Below are positions 1 through 5,134 of a DNA stretch of 5,134 nt, in pieces. The position numbers and the translations under genes are program-made. Below the pieces are notes generated by a model. That model made no database searches. It was not told where the DNA came from and saw only the letters and a list, made by a program, of their open reading frames with translations. Position 1 is the stretch's first letter. Every line of letters begins with the position of its first letter. This DNA comes from Deltaproteobacteria bacterium (GTDB lineage Bacteria > UBA10199 > DSSB01), in contig JAIOPF010000192.1 in assembly GCA_021414045.1 (NCBI GenBank), positions 1-5,134 of the forward strand, written 5' to 3'.

Positions 1-1392
1 GCGACGTCGGCGGTGCGGGAAGCCCATAACGGCGGCGACTTCATCCGCAAGGTCATGAAGGACACGAAGATCCGCGTCCGCGTCATCACCGGCGAGGAAG
101 AGGGTCGCCTGATATACTTGGGCGTGAAGCACTCGATGGAACTTCCAGAAGGTAACACCTTCATCATCGACATCGGCGGCGGAAGCGTCGAAATCCTCGT
201 CGTGAATCCGCAGAGAATTTTGTTCCTGAAGAGCCTCAAGCTCGGCGCCGCCCGCCTGAAGCAGCTCTTCCTGCAAAACGGGGAAAATCCGGAGAAGGAA
301 ATACGGCGCCTCGAAAAGCACATCTCGGGACAACTGAAAAACCTGATTCCGCATATCAAGCAGTTGGGCTTCCAACACGCGATCGGAACTTCCGGGACGC
401 TGAACAACTTGGCCGCCATGACTTATTACGCGAAGAACAAGGGGCAAGAGACCACTCCCCGCAACGGAAGCCTCGAATACTCCGACATGAAAGAGCTCTA
501 CCAAAGGCTCGTTCACTCGAGCCCGGAAGAACGGATGGGAATGAAGGGGCTGGATCCCCTGCGCAACGATCTCATCGTCAGCGGCGCCTCTGTCGCCATC
601 GGCTTCATGAAAGCCCTTCGCATCGAAAAGCTGAATCTCTGCGACAAAGCCATCCGCGAGGGCATGGTCTACGACTACATCGCCCGCAACCGCTTCAAAC
701 TGAAGAGCGAGGAGAACATTCCCGACGTGCGGCTACGCAACGTCCTGCGGCTAGCCAGCAAATGCAATTATGAGAAGTCCCACGCCGAGCACTGCGGGAA
801 ACTTGCCGCGCAAATCTTCGACCAGACCCTGCGGCTGCACAAGCTGGGCGGCATGGACCGGGAACTGCTCGGATACGCCGCCCTGCTGCACGACATCGGC
901 TATCACATCAGCTTTTCCCGCCATCACCATCACGCCTATTATTTGATCAAGAATTCGCGGATGAACGGGTTCTCGGACGAGGAAATCGACATCCTCGCCC
1001 TCATCGCCCGCTATCACCGAAGAGGAACTCCAAAAAGGAGCCACGCCGAATGGGCCGCGCTGCCGAAGACGGCACGCCGCCGCGTCGCCTGGCTCGCCGG
1101 AATTTTGCGCATCGCCGACGCCCTCGACCGCTCGCATTTCTCGGTCGTCGAATCGGTGGAAGTGAAGATCAAGAAGAAGTCGATAGCCTTTTCCCTGTCC
1201 GCGCAAAATGACGCCGAATACGAGATTTGGGACGCCAAGCAGAAATGCGACCTCTTCGAAAAGCTCTCCGGCCGAGACTTGTTTTTCTGGTTGAAAGAAA
1301 AATCGGGTGTGACTAGACCCAAGGTGTTGAGTCCATCTTGGGATAGGGAAAACCTAGAAAAGGCCACCCCGCGCATTCGAGTGGTCAAATAA
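1..1392 (+). CDS. ppx: Ppx/GppA-family phosphatase with C-terminal HD domain (5' end outside window)
   Basis: The protein belongs to the family of exopolyphosphatases and guanosine pentaphosphate phosphohydrolases, cytoplasmic enzymes that release phosphate from polyphosphate or convert pppGpp to ppGpp. The frame is open from base 1, and the first codons read ATSAVREAHNG, the conserved family motif normally found about 90-100 residues in; the GTG at 13 is therefore internal and the true start lies off the left edge. Further family motifs follow: ITGEEEGRLIYLGV, the phosphate-binding IDIGGGS at 166-186, IGTSGTLNNLA from 382, and CDKAIREG at 640-663, which matches the usual SDRGLREG. From about 778 to 1040 an HD-type domain follows, with the His-Asp pair at 889-894 and a run of four histidines near 922-933, as in long Ppx proteins. 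The last 28 or so codons, after the FFWLKEKSG segment, form a tail not expected from the family. Sequence cannot decide between Ppx and GppA activity; the symbol denotes family membership. The gene ends 12 bases before the first kinase-like gene, so the two are probably one operon. Confidence 0.93.
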   Translation, partial: ATSAVREAHNGGDFIRKVMKDTKIRVRVITGEEEGRLIYLGVKHSMELPEGNTFIIDIGGGSVEILVVNPQRILFLKSLKLGAARLKQLFLQNGENPEKEIRRLEKHISGQLKNLIPHIKQLGFQHAIGTSGTLNNLAAMTYYAKNKGQETTPRNGSLEYSDMKELYQRLVHSSPEERMGMKGLDPLRNDLIVSGASVAIGFMKALRIEKLNLCDKAIREGMVYDYIARNRFKLKSEENIPDVRLRNVLRLASKCNYEKSHAEHCGKLAAQIFDQTLRLHKLGGMDRELLGYAALLHDIGYHISFSRHHHHAYYLIKNSRMNGFSDEEIDILALIARYHRRGTPKRSHAEWAALPKTARRRVAWLAGILRIADALDRSHFSVVESVEVKIKKKSIAFSLSAQNDAEYEIWDAKQKCDLFEKLSGRDLFFWLKEKSGVTRPKVLSPSWDRENLEKATPRIRVVK

Positions 1393-1404
1393 CGGATTTT
1401 ATTA

Positions 1405-2145
1405 ATGTTTTTTCAAGACTCCCACAAATTCCCCGGCAAGCTGATTATTGTCGAAGGAATCGACGGCTCTGGAAAATCCACTCAAGTACGCCTCCTGCAC
1501 AGCTTTCTCGAATCCAAAGGTTACCCTGTCTTCATGACCGAATGGAACAGCTCCGAGGTCATCAAAAAGACCACCAAAGAAGGCAAAAAGAAAAAAAGCC
1601 TGACACCCACGACCTTCAGCCTGCTCCATGCCACGGATTTCGCCGACCGCCTGTTTTACCAGATCCTTCCCCCGCTCAAGGCGGGAATGATCGTCCTGGC
1701 GGATCGCTACGTTTACACCGCCTTCGCCCGCGACGCCGTTCGCGGCGCGCATCCCGCTTGGGTACGCAAAGTCTACAATTTCGCGGCCCGCCCCGACTTG
1801 GCGTTCTATTTCAAGACACCGCTAGCGACGGCGATAGACCGTATCCTTTCGGGTCGGCCGAAGCTGAAATATTACGAGGCCGGCCTCGATCTGAATCTCG
1901 CCTCCAATTCAGAAGAGTCCTTCAAGATTTTTCAAGGAATGATCCTCAAGGAATACGACCGCATCGTCGCCGAATTCGGTCTGACGGTGGTCGACGCGAC
2001 GCTCGAAATCGAGGAGCAGCAGCAGATGGTTCGCGAAGTGGTGATGCAGCAACTGCAAGGTTTCACCACCAAAAGGAGAAACTATGCCAAGCGGAATAAA
2101 GTTTTTTGGCGAAGGTTTGCCCTACCTCAAGACAAGCGACCTTAA
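1405..2145 (+). CDS. Thymidylate-kinase-like P-loop protein, canonical Walker A (paralogue 1)
   Basis: This 246-residue protein has the fold signature of the thymidylate kinase family. A Walker A motif, GIDGSGKST, lies at residues 18-26 with Lys24 intact, and a DRY motif lies at residues 100-102 in ADRYVYTAFARD. The usual thymidylate kinase REPGGT segment after the P-loop is absent: the equivalent place reads TEWNSSEVIKK and is followed by a very basic stretch, with eight lysines between residues 54 and 64. The usual substrate-side serine/tyrosine pattern after DRY is replaced by YTAFARD. It is therefore a P-loop phosphotransferase of uncertain substrate rather than a clear dTMP kinase, although automated annotation would probably call it tmk. 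It starts 12 bases after the Ppx-like gene with no clear Shine-Dalgarno sequence, so coupled translation is likely. Its last 20 codons overlap the start of the next gene, and the conserved core ends near residue 222, before that overlap. It shares ATDFADRL, QILP and ADRY segments with its neighbour, which indicates an old tandem duplication. Confidence 0.88.
   Translation: MFFQDSHKFPGKLIIVEGIDGSGKSTQVRLLHSFLESKGYPVFMTEWNSSEVIKKTTKEGKKKKSLTPTTFSLLHATDFADRLFYQILPPLKAGMIVLADRYVYTAFARDAVRGAHPAWVRKVYNFAARPDLAFYFKTPLATAIDRILSGRPKLKYYEAGLDLNLASNSEESFKIFQGMILKEYDRIVAEFGLTVVDATLEIEEQQQMVREVVMQQLQGFTTKRRNYAKRNKVFWRRFALPQDKRP
2074..2078 (+). promoter_or_regulatory. Ribosome binding site for paralogue 2, inside the end of paralogue 1
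   Basis: AGGAG lies five bases before the ATG at 2084, within the coding sequence of the upstream kinase-like gene. It fixes the start of the downstream gene and shows that the overlapping arrangement is genuine, with translation able to reinitiate there. By contrast, the upstream kinase-like gene has no comparable site before its ATG at 1405. Confidence 0.75.
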
Positions 2146-3067
2146 GGGCAAATTGATCGCCATCGAGGGCACCGACGGCGTCGGCCGCTCGACGCAGATC
2201 GAGTTGCTCGAGGATTGGCTTCAGGTGCAAGGTTTCGGCGTCGTGGTGACCGGATGGACTCGCAGCAATTTGGCGGGCGCCGCCATCGAAATGGCCAAGG
2301 GCGGCAATATGATCGACCGCATGACCCTGGGCTTACTCTACGCCACCGACTTCGCCGACCGGCTCGAAAACCAGATCTTGCCAGCGTTGCGCAGCGGCTT
2401 CGTCGTCATCGCCGACCGCTACATCTACAACGCCTTCGCCCGGGATTCGGCCCGTGACCCCGACTCAAGTTGGATCAAGGAGGTGTACGGCTTCGCCCCC
2501 GTCCCCGACTTGGTATGCTACCTGCGCCTCGACGTCGACAACCACATCCCGCGCGTCATCGAGTCGGGCGGCATGAACTACTGGGAGTCGGGCATGGACT
2601 TGCACTTGGCCGACAATATTTTCGATAGTTTCAAAAAGTACCAGAAGACCCTGATTCAAAGCTACGATGACATGGTCATGACCTACGGATTCGAAGTCAT
2701 CGACGCGCGCCGCAGCGTAGCGGAAATCCAGCAGGACCTCCAAGCTCACATCGAAAATGTCGTGAAAAAAACGCGGGGATCCTTGATCCCCCTGCCCTCA
2801 GGCCGAGGATTCGAAAAGCCCGCGAAGGCCGGAAACGAAGTCGCCAATCTCAATGCCCGTCAAATCGAGAAAAGACTGCAAACGGGCGTCACCCAGATTT
2901 TCGGCCAGACAGGCGCAGAAATCTCGGTGGGAGAAGAGCGATTAATTCTGAGCCCGCTCCCTCCTCCGGACTTTCCAGGCTCAAATGACAAAGTGATCCC
3001 TTTTTCATCCGCAACGCCGACGCCGGCCCGCAGCCCAGAAGACTCAGGATCCACGAACTCAGCGTAG
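2084..3067 (+). CDS. Thymidylate-kinase-like P-loop protein with Walker A Lys-to-Arg change and long C-terminal tail (paralogue 2)
   Basis: This 327-residue protein is a paralogue of the preceding one. Residues 29-37 read GTDGVGRST: the Walker A lysine is Arg35 (codon CGC at 2186-2188), while the rest of the P-loop is kept. DRY is present at residues 111-113, and ATDFADRLENQILPAL at 87-102 matches paralogue 1. The REPGGT segment of true thymidylate kinases is replaced by TGWTRSN. A conserved-looking leader, FFGEGLPYLKTSDLKGK, precedes the P-loop, and AGGAG at 2074-2078 fits the ATG at 2084, so this start is well supported despite its 62-base overlap with the previous gene. The kinase-like core ends near residue 228; the remaining ~97 residues are an extension rich in Pro, Gly and Ser, and the last 179 bases are antisense to sixA. 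Third-position GC remains high beyond the core, so at least the first part of the tail looks translated. Arginine may reduce or change nucleotide turnover, pointing to a regulatory or partner role, or it may be normal for this subfamily. Function is unknown. Confidence 0.85.
   Translation: MPSGIKFFGEGLPYLKTSDLKGKLIAIEGTDGVGRSTQIELLEDWLQVQGFGVVVTGWTRSNLAGAAIEMAKGGNMIDRMTLGLLYATDFADRLENQILPALRSGFVVIADRYIYNAFARDSARDPDSSWIKEVYGFAPVPDLVCYLRLDVDNHIPRVIESGGMNYWESGMDLHLADNIFDSFKKYQKTLIQSYDDMVMTYGFEVIDARRSVAEIQQDLQAHIENVVKKTRGSLIPLPSGRGFEKPAKAGNEVANLNARQIEKRLQTGVTQIFGQTGAEISVGEERLILSPLPPPDFPGSNDKVIPFSSATPTPARSPEDSGSTNSA
2765..2791 (-). terminator. Probable intrinsic terminator of the leftward sixA transcript
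   Basis: Read on the minus strand, GGGGATC, a three-base loop AAG and GATCCCC form a perfect 7-bp stem (2775-2791), followed by GCG and a run of seven T (2771-2765). This is the layout of a Rho-independent terminator. It lies about 100 bases past the sixA stop at 2889. On the plus strand no T run follows the stem, so it should not stop the rightward kinase transcript. It is embedded in the coding sequence of paralogue 2, just where the conserved kinase-like core ends. Confidence 0.55.
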
Positions 3068-3401
3068 GCTCGTGGCCCACCAGCAAGAAACTTTCCTCGG
3101 ATCGGGCGCCCAATTTTTTCAGCAGCGCCTTGAGCGTGCCTCCCGGCGCGAGCTCTTCCTCGATTTCCAGGCTCCCTTTGAACGGCAGGTAATGCTTCAC
3201 CAACTCCGCCGTCTGCTTCGCGCGGGCCAAGGGCGAACTGAGCAGCGCTTCAAAGTCGACGTCCAGCTTCTTCATTCCCCGAACGGCGAGGATCATCTTT
3301 TCCCGCCCCTCTTCGGTCAGCGGACGCTCCTCTTCGGCGAAACCCTCGCTGCCGCGTTCGACGGCGGGAGCGTGTCTCAGGAAATATAGTTCAAGTGGCA
3401 T
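2889..3401 (-). CDS. sixA: SixA-type phosphohistidine phosphatase (histidine phosphatase superfamily)
   Basis: This 170-residue protein has the full layout of a short SixA-like enzyme, the cytoplasmic family that removes phosphate from phosphohistidine in phosphorelay or phosphotransferase proteins. The N-terminus LYFLRHAPA carries the catalytic His10 and partner Arg9. RPLTEEGRE follows at 26-34, SSPLARAKQTAE at 55-66 supplies the second phosphate-binding arginine (Arg60), and LVGHEP at 107-112 supplies the second histidine (His110). The C-terminal IALLPPRFLRL also resembles the family, so the gene truly runs to the stop at 2889 and overlaps the tail of the opposite kinase-like gene by 179 bases. 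The ATG at 3401 lies five bases after the stop of the porin-like gene and has no obvious Shine-Dalgarno sequence, which points to coupled translation within one transcript. The target protein is unknown. Relatives found beside Ppx-type genes may act on other phosphorylated substrates, but that is inference. Confidence 0.9.
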   Translation of the reverse strand: MPLELYFLRHAPAVERGSEGFAEEERPLTEEGREKMILAVRGMKKLDVDFEALLSSPLARAKQTAELVKHYLPFKGSLEIEEELAPGGTLKALLKKLGARSEESFLLVGHEPTLSSWILSLLGCGPASALRMKKGSLCHLSLESPEEGAGSELIALLPPRFLRLSGRKSG

Positions 3402-3406
3402 GGTTT

Positions 3407-4492
3407 TCAGTGCGATGAAAAAGGAACGGTTCCTTGAAAAGTGGTGAGTACTCCCAAATAGCCCATATGGGCGGCGAAGTTATTCCCATAAGCCCCGCGA
3501 TAACCCAAAGTCAACTGCACACCTTCGACGGGCAGCCAGCTCGCGCCGAGGTCGAGATGGGTCTCGTTTCGCGCGACTCGGGGCTCATGCGCGGCATCCG
3601 TGGTACGTTGTTGATCTAGGAAGGAAACGGCTCCACGAAACCGGAAATTTCTCGGATGCAGATCCGCCAACAAAGTCGCGACGTTTCTCTCGTCCGCCGC
3701 TTCCAGGCCGAGATCGTTATGGGAGGATCCCCAACGATAGCTGAAGGCGGTGCCGGCGGTGAAAATATCGTAGTCGAATTGAATTCCGAAACCCTCCCCA
3801 TGGGTGAGCCCGGGATCGGCGATGGGACCGGATGCCGGCTGAGGATTGGAGCGCACCGCCGCATAGGCTGTCAGGGTCAACCGCGGCGCATTCGCCGCCC
3901 GAGTGAATGCGACGGTGGTTAAGGCCTGCGCCATGCCAAGAATCGTTCCGTCCGCTCCGTTCATGCCCGCGACGCTGAACAGCAATTGGCGAAGTTCCGA
4001 GTCTGTCCGACGGCGATCGTAGCGCAACTCGCCTCCGAGCCAATGCAATGGAATCGTGACGTTCGCATAATTGGATTGCGGACTGAAGGAATTGGCCATG
4101 AACAGGCGTTCGCTCTCCGTCTGCTCATAACGATGGCGCCCCAGACGAATCTGGAAATCACTGCCGAAACGATAGCCGAGGCTCAGGCTACGAATACCGA
4201 AATTTCCCCGCAAGGGATCATTGGCGTCCTTTGGCTGATAAACCCAAGCCGAGGCTGGCGCATCCGCCGAAATCGCCCCCGACGGATTAGTCTCGAAATA
4301 ATTAGCTCCAATGGGAGTCGCTCCGGAGTAGGCGGCCCCACCTTCGAGGCGGAGGTCCGCGAAAAAATCGCTGACATTCAAACGAAGATTCGGGCTCAGC
4401 CGTATCCCCCAAGGGATGTGACTTTGGCCTTCCGGCGCCGGAAACGGCAAGATGCTAAGACTGTTCAGACGATATTCAAATCCGTCACCCAT
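3407..4492 (-). CDS. Outer-membrane beta-barrel (porin-like) protein, N-terminus apparently incomplete
   Basis: I do not recognise the exact family. The 361-residue product is rich in Gly, Asn, aromatic residues and alternating polar/apolar stretches typical of a transmembrane beta-barrel: for example residues 31-52, 97-120 (SLSLGYRF, FQIRLGRHRY), 153-175, 203-213, 233-254, 281-291, 308-334 and 342-352. The loop after LGRHRYEQTESERLF resembles the middle of bacterial porins. It has no long hydrophobic segment and no enzyme motif. The ATG at 4492 gives a protein beginning MGDGFEYRLNS, with no signal peptide, which a Sec-exported barrel needs; the same frame continues upstream for 26 codons without a start codon and looks like the first part of the mature barrel (see 4493-4570). 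The gene may have lost its 5' end, use an unusual start, or contain a sequencing error. It is followed after five bases by sixA. A role in solute or phosphate passage would be a guess from the neighbours. Confidence 0.72.
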   Translation of the reverse strand: MGDGFEYRLNSLSILPFPAPEGQSHIPWGIRLSPNLRLNVSDFFADLRLEGGAAYSGATPIGANYFETNPSGAISADAPASAWVYQPKDANDPLRGNFGIRSLSLGYRFGSDFQIRLGRHRYEQTESERLFMANSFSPQSNYANVTIPLHWLGGELRYDRRRTDSELRQLLFSVAGMNGADGTILGMAQALTTVAFTRAANAPRLTLTAYAAVRSNPQPASGPIADPGLTHGEGFGIQFDYDIFTAGTAFSYRWGSSHNDLGLEAADERNVATLLADLHPRNFRFRGAVSFLDQQRTTDAAHEPRVARNETHLDLGASWLPVEGVQLTLGYRGAYGNNFAAHMGYLGVLTTFQGTVPFSSH

Positions 4493-4570
4493 AAAAATTC
4501 CGATGCTCGAATAGAGATTCGGGGCCTTATCGCTCCGGGAAGGACTTAGTTGTGGGAGGGGGGACCCATT
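4493..4570 (-). other. Coding-like in-frame extension upstream of the porin-like gene, without start codon
   Basis: Between the in-frame TGA at 4573-4571 and the ATG at 4492, the porin frame stays open for 26 codons. These include SDKAPNLYSSIGIF, which runs straight into MGDGFEYRLNS and reads like a first beta-strand of the mature protein. There is no ATG, GTG, TTG or CTG in frame. An ATG at 4569 in another frame, just before a run of six C (4563-4558 on this strand), would join the porin frame if one C were added, but it still would not supply a hydrophobic signal peptide. No other frame in the 97-base gap encodes one, nor do I see a promoter or terminator there. Confidence 0.5.
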
Positions 4571-4590
4571 TCACCAAAATGTTACATGGC

Positions 4591-5130
4591 CTATTTTGGG
4601 GTGGCGGGAACGGCGTTTTCGCGAAAGCTTTCCGTGAGGCTCTTGAGCACGGCCCCATTCTGTTTGAATCCTTCAGGGGTGGTCCAGCCGACGATTTGAT
4701 GAAAATACTCTGGAGTCTCCATCACGGTATGCAAATAGACGAGCTTATTCCCGGATTTACCGTAGGCCCGAATCTCATACTGAAGAGCGGGAATCCCGTT
4801 GATCTTGAGACGGCGCGGCCCCAAGTCTTGGGGAAAATCGAGGGACTTCTCGAGTCCTTGGCGGGTGTAAATGGAATAATCCTCGAGGGTCTCCTTGGGT
4901 AGTTTGCCTTTGGGCTCGCTAACGACTAAAAAATAGGCATCCGCCGCCTCGCTCCCCACTTCGATATCCGCGGAAGCATGAAGCTCGGGCATCTCATTCC
5001 ACCCGGAGGGAAGCCCGATTTGGATCTTGCCGTCCAAGCCGTAAACCTGGCGGCATTCCACCGCCGGCTTGCCGCAGGCCAAAAAACCCAGCGCCATCGA
5101 CAGACAAAGGAACATTCGGAGGATGTGCAT
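4591..5130 (-). CDS. Probable lipoprotein with Mog1/PsbP-like domain
   Basis: The 179-residue product begins MHILRMFLCLSMALGFLACG, a short hydrophobic signal ending at Cys19 in a lipobox-like GFLAC. The -3 residue is Phe, which is less common than Leu, so lipidation is probable but not certain. The mature part, from IQIGLPSGWNEMP (36-48) through YFLVVSEPKG (66-75) and INGIPALQYEIRA (110-122) to the strand YLHTVMETPEYFHQIVGW (132-149) and a final helix ending in LTESFRE (165-171), has the pattern of the small alpha/beta Mog1/PsbP/DcrB-type fold common in secreted bacterial lipoproteins. Its molecular role is unknown; relatives often act as envelope accessory proteins. The start at 5130 is preferred over Met6 because it keeps Arg5 in the signal's n-region, but only four bases upstream are visible, so a longer protein cannot be excluded. 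The stop is 98 bases before the ATG of the porin-like gene on the same strand, so an envelope-protein operon is plausible. Confidence 0.75.
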   Translation of the reverse strand: MHILRMFLCLSMALGFLACGKPAVECRQVYGLDGKIQIGLPSGWNEMPELHASADIEVGSEAADAYFLVVSEPKGKLPKETLEDYSIYTRQGLEKSLDFPQDLGPRRLKINGIPALQYEIRAYGKSGNKLVYLHTVMETPEYFHQIVGWTTPEGFKQNGAVLKSLTESFRENAVPATPK

Positions 5131-5134
5131 CGTC

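Noticed and set aside
751..1388. Two overlapping minus-strand open frames of 151 and 124 codons
   Set aside because: They lie opposite the HD domain of the Ppx-like gene, whose motifs are clear; no motif or ribosome binding site supports the antisense frames.
1393..1404. The AT-rich TTTTATTAATG stretch as a promoter -10 element for the first kinase-like gene
   Set aside because: The gap is only 12 bases, no -35-like partner was identified upstream, and the tight spacing suggests readthrough from the Ppx-like gene.
1542..2099. A 185-codon plus-strand frame inside the first kinase-like gene
   Set aside because: Arginine/proline-rich composition is typical of an out-of-frame reading of GC-rich DNA, and the P-loop and DRY motifs are in the other frame.
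2775..2791. The GGGGATC/GATCCCC hairpin as a terminator for the rightward kinase transcript
   Set aside because: No T run follows it on the plus strand; the T run is on the other side, so it suits only the leftward transcript.
3072..3389. A 105-codon plus-strand frame opposite sixA
   Set aside because: SixA catalytic motifs cover the same bases on the minus strand.
3986..4549. A 187-codon plus-strand open frame opposite the porin-like gene
   Set aside because: Its product shows no recognisable domain, while the minus-strand frame reads as a coherent beta-barrel; it is a shadow of that gene.
4552..4902. A 116-codon plus-strand frame opposite the lipoprotein gene
   Set aside because: It is antisense to a protein with a signal sequence and a recognisable fold pattern; nothing supports it independently.

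Overview
The window looks like a piece of a Gram-negative bacterial chromosome, moderately GC-rich with C/G-biased third codon positions. An outer-membrane beta-barrel protein and a probable lipoprotein support a diderm. From memory of similar kinase-like gene pairs beside Ppx and SixA genes, I lean towards a lineage of the former Deltaproteobacteria; this is low-confidence inference, not read from the bases. No RNA genes, CRISPR arrays, insertion sequences or integration signs were found, and there is no gene-free stretch above about 100 bases.

Layout. Three genes run rightwards: the 3' part of a Ppx/GppA-family phosphatase with a C-terminal HD domain (1-1392, entering from beyond the left edge), a thymidylate-kinase-like P-loop protein with a normal Walker A lysine (1405-2145), and a second paralogous P-loop protein whose Walker A lysine is arginine (2084-3067). 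The two kinase-like genes overlap by 62 bases. Three genes run leftwards from the right edge: a probable lipoprotein with a Mog1/PsbP-like domain (5130-4591), a beta-barrel porin-like protein lacking a visible signal peptide (4492-3407), and a SixA-type phosphohistidine phosphatase (3401-2889). The two sets converge, and the 3' end of sixA lies antisense to the last 179 bases of the second kinase-like gene. A probable intrinsic terminator for the leftward transcript sits inside that kinase-like gene at 2765-2791.

How the genes may work together. The rightward trio joins a polyphosphate/(p)ppGpp-type phosphatase with two P-loop kinase relatives that lack the usual thymidylate-kinase substrate loop; sixA, facing them, is a small phosphatase of the histidine phosphatase superfamily. 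This suggests a phosphate or polyphosphate metabolism locus in which the kinase-like pair is specialised, perhaps as an active/divergent heterodimer, rather than being the housekeeping dTMP kinase. The functional link is inference from gene order and motifs only. The porin-like gene is separated from sixA by 5 bases, so those two are probably cotranscribed.
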